DNA of 64,000 bases, from assembly GCF_963676685.1 (NCBI RefSeq), contig NC_092355.1, forward strand, positions 67,277,006-67,341,005. The letters run 5' to 3'. Origin of the DNA: Mytilus edulis. Its lineage: Eukaryota > Mollusca > Bivalvia > Mytilida > Mytilidae. The notes below the pieces were generated by a model. It made no database searches, was not told where the DNA came from, and worked only from the letters and a program-made list of their open reading frames with translations. A program made the translations under genes and the position numbers. Of this stretch, positions 21,430 through 31,119 are shown piece by piece (the stretch's first letter is position 1; every line of letters begins with the position of its first letter).

Positions 21430-21720
21430 ATGGTTGTATAGCTAGCTTAACCTCTCACTTGTATGACAGCCGCATCTAGTTTCATTATAATGACAACGAT
21501 GAGTGAACAAAACAAACAGACATAATGGGTAAAAAGGTCAGAAATAGGGGTGCAGTAGTCATCTTTTTTTTTTTAATTTTTATTCAACAACAAATTGCAC
21601 TTTCTGCTGTTAACAATATACCTCACCAGTCCAGCATACCAGTGAAGAGTCCCTGTTTGTTAATACCAGAAATCCAGGGTTGTTTTCTGGTAAGCATCAA
21701 TATATTAAATCAACATTAGT
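21430..21720 (+). repeat. Dispersed repeat R5 containing a signal-peptide-like open frame
   Basis: Landmarks are TAGCTAGCTTAACCTCTCAC, TTGTATGACAGCCGCATC, GACAACGATGAGTGAACAAA and AAAGGTCAGAAATAGGGGTG. Copies lie at 26.79-26.94, 30.05-30.12 and 32.38-32.45 kb. In this copy a frame from ATG at 21525 encodes MGKKVRNRGAVVIFFFLIFI, which would score as a signal peptide, then runs 64 codons. Other copies have lost the ATG or gained stops, and I recall the sequence as a mussel repeat. I therefore treat the frame as incidental, with some doubt. Confidence 0.5.
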
Positions 21721-22194
21721 ATTATAATCTAACAGCTAAGTTATAAAATAATCAGCAATGAAATAATAAACAAGTAAATATCAGCGAGATTTATTTGTTT
21801 ACCTATACATATAAATAGGAAAAAATACTATTTGGATATCATCTAGCAATATAAATGATTTTTTAGTATAGTTTCCGGAAACTTTCCATATTTTCTCCGT
21901 TAACGTGTGCATTGTTTTTCTATCGAATAACTTCCTGGTTTGAAACAAAATTGTCACACCGGTTTATGCGACTTTAAAAATAGAACAAACAGATGTGATA
22001 TAGCATTATAACAGGTATGTCTAAATCAAAATTTATCAATAGTGTAAAGAAGATCAAGAGTAAGACTGGTTTCTTTTTCAAATCTTCTTTTTGTAACGGT
22101 AAATTGATATAAATAGCCTCGATATTAATCTTAACATGTGGCGGTGAACAGTAAAATTTATATTACTTCATCAGTTCCTGATGTGTAATTTTAA

Positions 22195-22290
22195 AAATTT
22201 CTATCTGCAGTAGTCATCTTAATCCCTATAAAAAACAAACAAATATTTAATAAGGAAGAACAAAAAGGCATACCAAATTTAACAACCTCA
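22195..22290 (+). repeat. Probable distal part of repeat R5
   Basis: GCAGTAGTCATCTTAATCCC followed by AAAACAAACAAATATTTAA and GGCATACCAAATTT resembles how R5 continues in other mussel copies as I recall them. The link to 21.43-21.72 kb is uncertain. Confidence 0.3.
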
Positions 22291-22495
22291 TTTATTGTTT
22301 TTATTATACAATTTTTTTTATTAATTACTTGATTGATGTTTTCCAATCGTTCAGTGACAAATACATGTTTGCGTGTTATATTTAACATTGCCATAATAGT
22401 GCGAGATTTGGCAAGCCACAAAACCAGGTTCAACCCACCAAGTTTTTCTTAAAATGTCCTGTAGTAAGTCAGAAAATTGCCATTGTATATTATAG

Positions 22496-22800
22496 TTCGT
22501 TTCTGTGTGTTTTACATTTTAGTCTGTTTGTGTTTTTCCTTTGTAGCCATTGCGTTGTCAGTTTATTTTCGAGTTTTGAGTTTGAATTTCCCTCTGGTAT
22601 CTTTCATCCCTCTTTTAGTGTTGTATTTCTGTTGTGTCGTAGTTTTCCCCTTATATTTGAGGTGTTTCCCTCAGTTTTAGTTTGTAACTCGGATTTGGGT
22701 TATACTCAATCAATTTATGAATTTCGAACAGCGGTATACTACTGTTGCCTTTATATGTCGGTGCGTACTAACAGTTGGGGCAATATTGACGATTTGAAGG
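22496..22800 (+). repeat. Penelope-like 3' tail variant with extended end
   Basis: The 22496-22616 part matches the tail (TTTACATTTTAGTCTGTTTG, AGCCATTGCGTTGTCAG-like, TTTCATCCCTCTTTT). The continuation (TTGTGTCGTAGTTTTCCCC, GGTATACTACTGTTGCC) is a longer tail variant; its end is also seen at 40.20-40.29 kb. The two open frames here are incidental. Confidence 0.55.
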
Positions 22801-22869
22801 TTATTGAAAGAGACCCGTTGGGATGTAAGGTGTATGGTTTTTGTACTGTGATATGACAAGAGGGTATAT

Positions 22870-25000
22870 TAGGTAGGGAAAAACCTAGTTATGAAACAGA
22901 ACAACGATATATTCCTTAGTAACAATGAAAATCTCCAGTAGTGAGGCCTTACATTGAATGCTTATTTTTGAATCTGGCATTGCTTGTTGGACAATTGTCC
23001 CTCTCACAGACACGACTTGAACAATCACAATTTATTTCCGCTGATCAATGAACCATTTTCTTTTCCTTGATGTATATTAAACTGTATTTCATAAGGGAAT
23101 TCTAAACCTTTATAAAGTATTGCTCTTTTCATTTTTATGTTTGTATTCTAAAAATAATGATATGATTTTATAATTATTAGTCGATCTCTGTATTTTCCTT
23201 TGGCAATGGATAATGCTTTTCTTGTCTTGTACATACATAAACATGTTCAGAATATTCATATAAATATTTATAAATGTATATTCATTAAATGTATTGACAC
23301 ACGTTGGATGCCACGTATTTTGATAATAGTGTCATTAACTTGATTAATAGCTAACATTTCCTATAAATAAGTAATCAACGATGTTTATATAATACATTAG
23401 AGTTGGCAAGATTCAGTATGCAAGCAATAAATAATATACCATTTAGTTCAAAATTAATGTATCAACTGTAAGATAGTGAAAATATAAACAAATATGATAT
23501 ATTCCAGTTCTGTCATGCATGTATTAAAGAAATGGTTATTTTGGTCGTATTTGGAATTCTAAAATTGTATAAAATAGGCTCTAGCTATATGTACGAGACA
23601 TATAAATAATTAAAAAATATATATTTTTTTGTTCAATCATTCATTAAAGTGAAATATTGTAGTAATAATGGGCTTTTAGCAGCTAGTCGGCTTCAATTTT
23701 GTCAAAATAAGCTAAGAAACACTGATGATGAATTATTCACTTGCAAGTTCGCGATTTGACCTTATTGAATCCGTATTCATGTGAACTTCAATTTAACCCC
23801 TTAGCTTAAGAGATGCATAACGCATGTATTGTGCGTGTCAAGCTATTCAAAGGGGAAAATGTCAACATTGAAAGTAAAACAAAGGTAAATCATTTGATTG
23901 ACTCATTCGATCCACAAAAAAATCATTCATACACAGGTAAAAACGATGTGTAACATATAGTTTTAGTCTATAAAATGAAATAAAACAGAGCTCGAATATC
24001 CAATTCCACGATTTCGATATCTATTTATATATATTTATGTTTATATCGCTTATATGGTCATTGTTGGTCGTTAGTGGTCAACTCGATAGTTAATTAGATG
24101 GCTTCAAGATTCAAATACACACGAAAAAAAAGCTACAGATAATTGAGCCTATGGCATGTACATTGTTTATTTTAGATTTTTTATAATTTGGTTAAATGTT
24201 TTGCATTGGTATAAATCAAATATGAAAATTTAAGTCAAATCGGTTAATATGAATTTGACAGCTAGTGGCCCTTTAATACGACATTATGATAAGATTTAAA
24301 AACAAACACCAACTTCATGTACAAAACAAATCTAAGTACTAATTATATCATGTGTATCACAATTAATTGATAACTGTTTTCTTTAAATATAACTGTTACA
24401 TACCTACAGAAAAACAAATAGTACATAATTTAGATACTACATTTACAATGTATGTATTTAAAACGAAAAAGCCATATAGGTAGGCTATTATATTTGGTTT
24501 TTTTTAGTTGAAAAATTATGAAGTATAATGATGTGAAAAAATAGCTTTAATCTGCTTTCAAGCACTAATAACTATATGTATTCAATTATTCTCTCTTATA
24601 TATAATTATTAATGAGGTTTTAAGGATCATTTAGGCATCCATATAATCACATTTGTTTCAGGTTTAGTAAAAACATAAGTGTTTTACAGTTATGCCCCTT
24701 ACTTCGAATAAAACCTCATTGTTTACTTCACAAACTGATATAAATGGGATAATACACAATGGTAAAATCTTTATTGACTCAATATATATGTATAAACTTG
24801 AATTATTGTATTAACAAATAAGTCATGTACTATAAATGATAGCGTTTGACGTAGGTTAAACCTACTTATTGGTCCTGCTTTTATGTAAGTAGCATAACTA
24901 TTGATGTTGGTATCCGATTTTAAAAGATGGAAAACTATAAGATATATAATGGCAAAACAATATTTTACAATATCAACTGTACATGTTTTAACGTTGGTTG
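22870..25000. other. No gene recognised
   Basis: AT-rich sequence, about 2.1 kb, with no open frame over 60 codons. It lies 3' of the minus-strand exon at 25.3-25.8 kb, and its right edge may hold that gene's 3' UTR. Confidence 0.35.
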
Positions 25001-25002
25001 TT

Positions 25003-25008
25003 TTTATT
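25003..25008 (-). promoter_or_regulatory. Candidate poly(A) signal for the 25.3 kb exon
   Basis: AATAAA on the minus strand about 290 bp after the stop codon at 25296. The hexamer is common in AT-rich DNA, so the call is weak. Confidence 0.3.
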
Positions 25009-25295
25009 TGATGTGTATCTAAACAGTTAAAAGAGATTCACACTTATACTTTTTTTTAAACTTTTTACATAAAAATAAAACTTTTCAATCTAATGTTTCT
25101 GTCCAGAAAAATCAGTATCATTTAATTTGTACTTTGCTCCCTTTCACGAATAATGCCGAAATTACAAGTTGAAAACAAGCTTTTCAAAGGAAAAAAAAAA
25201 CAGTATACAAAACACAACATAAATAGTTAATCATCCAATCAAAACCATTGATACAAAAAGATTGCATATACTATGTACATTGTTGTTTTTTATGA

Positions 25296-25823
25296 TTACC
25301 ACGTGTTTGATTTTTCTAACTTTTGCTTTTCGTGTTTAATATGAATAAACTGTACGTTTGTTGTATTGTGTATACTAACGTGTTCAGCATGATCAATGTT
25401 AATTGTATTTTTTTCAGTGGTATTTACCCTTTGTTTTGAATTGTTGTGATTTGTTAAGTTTGCATAATTATTGTCTTTTAATTCTACATTTTCACCACTT
25501 GTAAAATGTCCTGACGATAACTGATATGGGCTATTATTTTTTTCTACTATGTAATCTGTTGATGTTCGATGAGACGTTTGTTTTTTATTGGATGTTGTTC
25601 GATTAGCAGTTTCATCCTGTAAATGATATTCCATCTTATATGTCTGGTTTGCATGTAGCTCGATATCGTCGTCATCTGGGGCTGAGGCTAAGCTGAAGTG
25701 TTCTTCTGTGACTTTGTATCCATCGTCCTGTTCGCTTTCCCTTTGTTTGCGCATGTATTGGTTTCCAGATACAACATGTTTGTCTACGTATTCATACGCT
25801 TCATTATCTCCACCGTCTCGTTT
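25296..25823 (-). CDS. Last exon of a gene A paralogue: cytoplasmic tail with RHIM-like C-terminus
   Basis: The exon starts at 25823 after a TTTTTTTAG acceptor (phase 0) and runs 175 codons to a stop at 25296. It begins KRDGGDNEAYEYVDKHVVSG, aligning with RREGIDREAYDYAELRIVPR of the 11.5 kb exon. It then has an acidic stretch (residues 50-55), a polar low-complexity middle with YANL (YxN type) at 120-123, and the conserved motif TINIDHAEHVSIHNTTNVQF at about 140-159, followed by a basic end. The middle is diverged but both ends are conserved, which suggests selection on the first block and on the terminal motif. The upstream exon is unknown. The ectodomain/transmembrane exons at 39.3-40.6 kb are the nearest same-strand candidates, 13.5 kb away and phase-compatible. 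The family is unnamed. Confidence 0.65.
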   Translation of the reverse strand, partial: KRDGGDNEAYEYVDKHVVSGNQYMRKQRESEQDDGYKVTEEHFSLASAPDDDDIELHANQTYKMEYHLQDETANRTTSNKKQTSHRTSTDYIVEKNNSPYQLSSGHFTSGENVELKDNNYANLTNHNNSKQRVNTTEKNTINIDHAEHVSIHNTTNVQFIHIKHEKQKLEKSNTW

Positions 25824-26660
25824 CTAAAAAAACGAAAACAAATGATATATTATAAAATAAAATAATTTAAACTTTAGGTTGGATAAAATTTTAATGCAAC
25901 ATGAGTCAAGTGAGTTTAAACATCAAACAATAGCTCTATTCTAAACCAATAAAGGTGTTCCAATTCTTTTTTTTTTAAACAAACGTCATAATGTCAAATT
26001 TACAATTGTCAACTTTCCATTTCTCAGGAGTAAGAAATCGTTGCCCCATTGTATGACGTAAACATATCCCAATTAAAAGAGTTCTGGTGTGTAAGTGTAC
26101 ACTACATGTATATGAACTTCATTAATAGGTATGTTCTCTTCTTATATAAAAACTGTTCCAACAGAGTTATAAAATAAAATGTCCCACGTAACGATTTTTT
26201 GCGTAAAAATAGATTCTTCCAATGAATCGTATGTGATACGATATTTATCAATCCGAGACTTTGAGATTTGGGGATTGAATTCGTTTCTCTAATGATTTTA
26301 ATACGATTAACAGACAATTTAATTCTTTTTTTTTAAAGATCTGCAAAAAATATGTGATCTTTCTTTGTGACCTCATTAGGCAAGGTAACCTTTCTCATGA
26401 CGTCACATTAGGTATTTCAGAGGAAAGCAAAACAACTTGACGCCATAATCGAATTTCGACCAATGACACTGATATAAACGAACCACACATTGATTATATT
26501 AAAGTAATCAACAGGTCATAAAAGTATAAATCGATCAAGAATTACAGTCAGCTATTTACTACTAATTATTACAATCTGTGTTTTAGCGCTAAGTTATTTG
26601 TTATGTTCATGTATCGTTGTCAATATAATGAAATTTGAAGCGACAAGTGAAAGGTTTTCA
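25824..26660. other. Upstream intron or flank, no gene recognised
   Basis: A 71-codon minus-strand frame at 26102-26317 has no recognisable motif or clear splice sites. No repeat landmark was seen. Confidence 0.35.
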
Positions 26661-26940
26661 TAAGAAAATGCCTGTACAAAGTCAGGGATATGTCAGTTGT
26701 TATCCATTCGTTTGATGTGTTTGATCATTTGATTTTGCCGAACATTACTTGGTACATACATTAACTATGTAGAAAATGGTAGATAAACCTGGATTTATAG
26801 CTAGCTAAATCTCTCACTTGTACGACAGTCGCATCCAATTCAACAATATTGATAACGATGTGTAAACAAAAAAATACCAGGCACATTATGAAAAATGTCA
26901 GAAATTGAGATACAGCTGTCAACATTGTATGTATGATTTA
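26660..26940 (+). repeat. Adjacent R4 and R5 repeat fragments
   Basis: 26660-26760 has the R4 landmarks (AAAATGCCTGTACAAAGTCA, GGGATATGTCAGTTG, TTTGATTTTGCC). 26790-26940 has R5 (TAGCTAGCTAAATCTCTCAC, TTGTACGACAGTCGCATCC, AAAAATGTCAGAAATTGAG). The start of the R5 frame is interrupted by TGA here. Confidence 0.55.
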
Positions 26941-28360
26941 ACATACATATATATAAGTGCCGTTTGGACCTTGAACGTAGTATAAACTGTTGAGTATATA
27001 GACTACAACGGAAACCACTATATAAGTTGGTGTTAATATCTAAACAGGAAACACCCTAATATTTTGATTTTGTCATTCAGATATCAGTTGTACATTGGAA
27101 TTATGAATGAAACCGTCAGAATTTGTCCTACATTACATTTCTATTAATGAAGTATCATTTCCTGTTTCTGTGTAACACATTTTTATAGTTACAACCTCGG
27201 TCAAGGATAAATTTATTTATATGAATTTGATATTAATTTAAAAGGGCGCCTATCGTTATTAGCACAAGATAGATTATTATGAATTATATAAAAAGAAAAT
27301 TCTTAACTTATCAGTACTCTTTTTCAATATTATGAAACTAACAATTTTAGCTAAGCTTTTCGTATGAACTACAAAAGAAGGTGTAATTAATAAAAAAAAA
27401 GCTATAGATATAGGAAGTTGTATGAGTGATAAGGAGGCAAATCACCATCAAAGTAACAATTTATAAAAGTAAACCATTATAGGTCACGGTACGGTCTTTA
27501 CAACGGAGCCTTGGTTCACACCGAACAACAAGCTATAAAGGGCCCCAAAAAGAATACTGGTGTATAACCATGCAAACGGGAAAACAAAGGGTCTCATTTG
27601 TATGTAAAACGAGAAACGAGAAACACTTTTGAACCGCATCAACTAACGACAACTACTAAACATCAGATTCCTGTCTTAGGACTTACAGTTATATAGATTA
27701 GACCGTTGGGTTGCCGTTTGAATGTATTTACATTACTAATTTGTGGGTCCCGTTATAGGCTGTTGTTCGGTGTGAGCCAAGACTCCGTGTTGAAGGCCGT
27801 ACCTTGACCTATATGGGTTTACTTATTTAAAATTGTTATTTGGATGGAGATTTGTCTCATTTGCATTCACACCACATCTTCCTATATTTATATAATAAAT
27901 ACAAAGGGTTATCCAGGCAACACACAAATACACTACAAGTACAACAGACCACATCAACCACCAACCCACAACTTCTCAGAAAAAACAAACATACAAATAA
28001 TAATAAACAAACTTTCTAAACTGCGTTCTAAAAATCCTTCCAAGTTGCTTATCTTGACCAGTGATCGTAAAAGTATTAATACAATAAAAACATGTAATTT
28101 ACATTCAACAACAGAATAACCAAAAAACAAGCTAAGTAATAAAAAAAAAATGTACATAAATAGGAAAGCAGAGTGGACATTCGCTCCCTACTACATGAAT
28201 CTAATAAACTATAAATGTGGTTGCTAGAGTTATTGGTTTGACATTGCCCCTAAAAAATATATAGAACATAAACCAAAAGCAACTTCATATTAGGATTTCG
28301 AAGTCAAATAGTGTGTATGTAAGTATAATAAATCGAAATTAACAACGAAAGTTATGGTTG
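26940..28360. repeat. Segmental duplication copy A
   Basis: Blocks are colinear with copies B and C: TAAGTTGGTGTTAATATCTAAACAG, CCTACATTACAT, TTTCCTGTTTCTGTGTAACACAT, then TAGCTAAGCTTTTCGTATGAAC, then ACCAGTGATCGTAAAAGTATTA and AAAGCAACTTCATATTAGGATTTCGAAGTCAA. The element at 27406-27893 interrupts this copy only. Confidence 0.5.
27406..27893. mobile_element. R3 element with both terminal inverted repeats
   Basis: The left end, GATATAGGAAGTTGTATGAG, is mirrored by the right end, CACACCACATCTTCCTATAT. The terminal arms also share the GAGACAA(A/C)TCTCCATCC and GGTCAAGGTACGG-type blocks, so the element folds back over most of its length. Compared with copy B of the surrounding duplication (30.58-30.64 kb) it is an inserted block of about 490 bp. 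There is no coding capacity, so it is a non-autonomous DNA element. Other R3 copies in the window show one end only. Confidence 0.65.
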
Positions 28361-28699
28361 TCTTTCTGATATTGGTTTATATCTAACACACTTGTTTTAT
28401 CAATTTTGTATTTACATTGTGTCATAGATCCAATTTATTCGTTCAGTGTATGTTCGCTTGATTTTGTTAATATGTCTTTTTATTGAGTTAAACCATTTCA
28501 ATTGATATTTTATGTGTGTCTAACTATGTTGTGGTGTGGAACTATTGTTTCAGGGTTCGATGATTGTTGGCGCCTATTTTAAAGTTTAAATCAGCTGCAT
28601 TTGTTTGCATCTGTCTTAAGTCAGCAATCTGATAGTCAGTGATTTCGTTTGTTGATGGGGTTCATAAGGGTTTCACGTTTTATGTCTGAGTCAGTGACA

Positions 28700-28885
28700 A
28701 CTAATATATATATTAGACCGTTGTTTTTCCTATTTGAATGGTTTTGACCTTTTCTAACTTGCTGTTCGTTGTGAACCAAGTGTTGAAGATCGTTCTTTGA
28801 CCTATAATAGTTTACATTTTACAATTTAATACTTGGATTAAGAGCTGTCTCATTGGCAAAAAAGTGATACCTACTTTATAGTTTA
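28700..28885 (+). repeat. R3 end in copy B
   Basis: TTAGACCGTTGTTTTTCC, GCTGTTCGTTGTGAACCAAG, GACCTATAATAGTTTAC and GAGCTGTCTCATTGGCA. The counterpart at the same relative place in copy C is at 31.37-31.56 kb, so this insertion probably predates the duplication. Confidence 0.55.
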
Positions 28886-29282
28886 TAGTTTAAAAGCTAA
28901 GAACATTTACAACAGACATAAAGAATACATAAAATTATATGAACCAGGTTTAAACCGACCATTTTCTTTGGAAAGGACTTTACATATGCTCGTCTGTAAT
29001 ATATTACAGTTGTTTGTCATCCGTTCAGTTGGTTTAAATTTTGTCAAGTTTTATAGGATTCTCCTTTTTTAGATTTTCCTCGGTATATTTGTAAGTACTT
29101 TTTTTTTAAGTCAAAACTTCTTAAATGATCATAAATATTAATAATGGAAGTAGTGTTTAATTGTTATAAGTGATATTCCAACCTTACATTTATAATTGTA
29201 TTAGTACTGCACTCACAAAAGTAAAAAAAACAACTTTCTTTCTGGCTGTCTCTTAATATGTTTTTAAATATCAGTACTCTCT

Positions 29283-29890
29283 TGTGTACCCCAAGGGTTA
29301 GCCCTAGGACTATTACTGTTCCTGGCCTACATTAAGGACATGCTAGAAACCGCATCTACACCAGAGACCAAATTATTCGCGAATGAAAGACTACACTTTT
29401 GTACCATCACCAACCAAGCAGAGAGTGAACTTCTCCAGAAAGACTTTTCAGCATTGAAAAGACTTGGAAAACAAAAGGTTTCAATGCGAAAAAATGCCTT
29501 GTCATTACAATATCACCAAAAAATCGACCAGTGATTAGAAACATAATACCAACTACATGGTCATACCATTGACATAGAAGAAGCAAGCAAATACCTAGTA
29601 ATCATCAGCAACAACCTAACATGGGATAAACACATTGACAATACAGTAGGCAGCATTACGATTTATTCATAGAAACCTAAAAGGCTGTACCAAACCTTTA
29701 AAGACAGCTGTATATGTATCGATGGTCAGACCTTCAGTTGAATATACATGCACAGTATAGGACCCAACAATCAAAAAGAAAAGGCAATTGAACAGGTACA
29801 TAAAAGACCGGAACTATTTGTGAATAACAACTTCACACACCGTACCCCTGGCTTGGTCACAACTATGGTCAAAACTCTAAAATGGGAAAT
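29283..29890 (+). mobile_element. LINE reverse transcriptase fragment, inactivated
   Basis: Translation starts VPQGLALGLLLFLAYIKDM and reaches ETKLFANERL, where the catalytic FADD has become FANE. After stops and frameshifts it continues as HTIDIEEASKYLVIISNNLT, DKHIDNTVGS, NFTHRTPGLVTTMVKTLKWE. This is the palm-to-thumb order of CR1/jockey/RTE-like non-LTR elements and differs from the LINE at 1.2-2.1 kb. Loss of the catalytic pair and the stops make it dead. The 64-codon frame at 29340-29534 is part of it. Confidence 0.7.
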
Positions 29891-30010
29891 CCCTAGTATT
29901 TGATTTGGATTTCCAACTGTTTTGATTGGGCATCTAAGATGTGTCTTATTTTGAAAAAAAACACGCACTTCGAGCGTAGGAAATTATTAGCATGAATTAT
30001 CTGTTGTTAA

Positions 30011-30060
30011 CTGTTGCCTCTTTGTTTGGACAATACTGTTGCCTCTTTGTTTGGACAATA
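30011..30060. repeat. Exact 25-bp tandem duplication
   Basis: CTGTTGCCTCTTTGTTTGGA followed by CAATA occurs twice back to back, identical. It lies immediately before the R5 fragment and is a recent local duplication. Confidence 0.85.
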
Positions 30061-31119
30061 CAAACAGACACAATAGGTAAAAATGTCAAAAATAGGGGTA
30101 CAGCAGTATAAACGAAAATACAGGTTTAAGTCTTGTTAAACTTCGACCGTTGTATAAGCACTTAGGTATATGGGTTAAGCATTTTAAACGGAAATTACTA
30201 ATAAAGTAGGTGTTGTCAAGATCTGAACCGGAAAACACTGATAAATGCTATTTCTTATTAAATTTAGATAGAAATATAGATTGAAGGTCTCGATTGGAAA
30301 AAAAACTTCTACATCAGTTTTTGATTGATTAAGCTCATTTCCTTTTTCCGTGTAAATCATTGTAACAGTACAAAATTTGGACAAGCGGAAGCTGATCTGT
30401 ATGAATTTGAGATCAAGTATATCATACTCATCGTAAGTAGTTGACAACTTTGTTGTAAATTTTCAAATAATTGATACAAAAGTAGATATTTGAGAATAAT
30501 AGGCTGAGTGGGACTTCTTTTTCAAAACTTGAAACTTACCATTTTTGCCTAGCTTTTTTTAGGAACGATACAAGAAGGATCGATTAAAACAATGCATACA
30601 TACATTAGTATAGCATATAAAAAATGTATAACATGAAGCACATAAACACAGAGCACAACAGACATCATCAATCACCAACACAAAACAAAGAGACATACAA
30701 ACAATGAACAAAGTATCTTACAGGTATGAGCATCCTTTCAATTTGCTAATTTAGACCATTGGTCGTAAAAGTATTCAAATAATAAAAAAAGGCAATTCAT
30801 ATTCGCCAATAAAATGGCCACTAACAAGTAAATTAAGCTATATGTAACTACGTATTCGTTGCTAGAAATGTTGGTTTGATATTTTCCTTAAAAAAAAAAC
30901 AACAACAAAAATTAAAATAAATCAAAAGCAACATTTATGTTAGGATTTAGAACTCAACTGAAACGTAATAAAAATAGTCACTAGTCAGGAAAGCCTCAAA
31001 GTATTTTAAATTGAAAGAAACAACCATTGTTACTGAGTCTATCACACCTTTCGATCAAGGCTCAATTATTAGCTTCACTCATAGTATGTAATTTTGAATA
31101 AATATATCTCGCATATCTA

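Noticed and set aside
22477..22856. 67- and 108-codon frames rich in Phe, Leu and Val
   Set aside because: They translate a Penelope tail variant; the same DNA elsewhere is not open.
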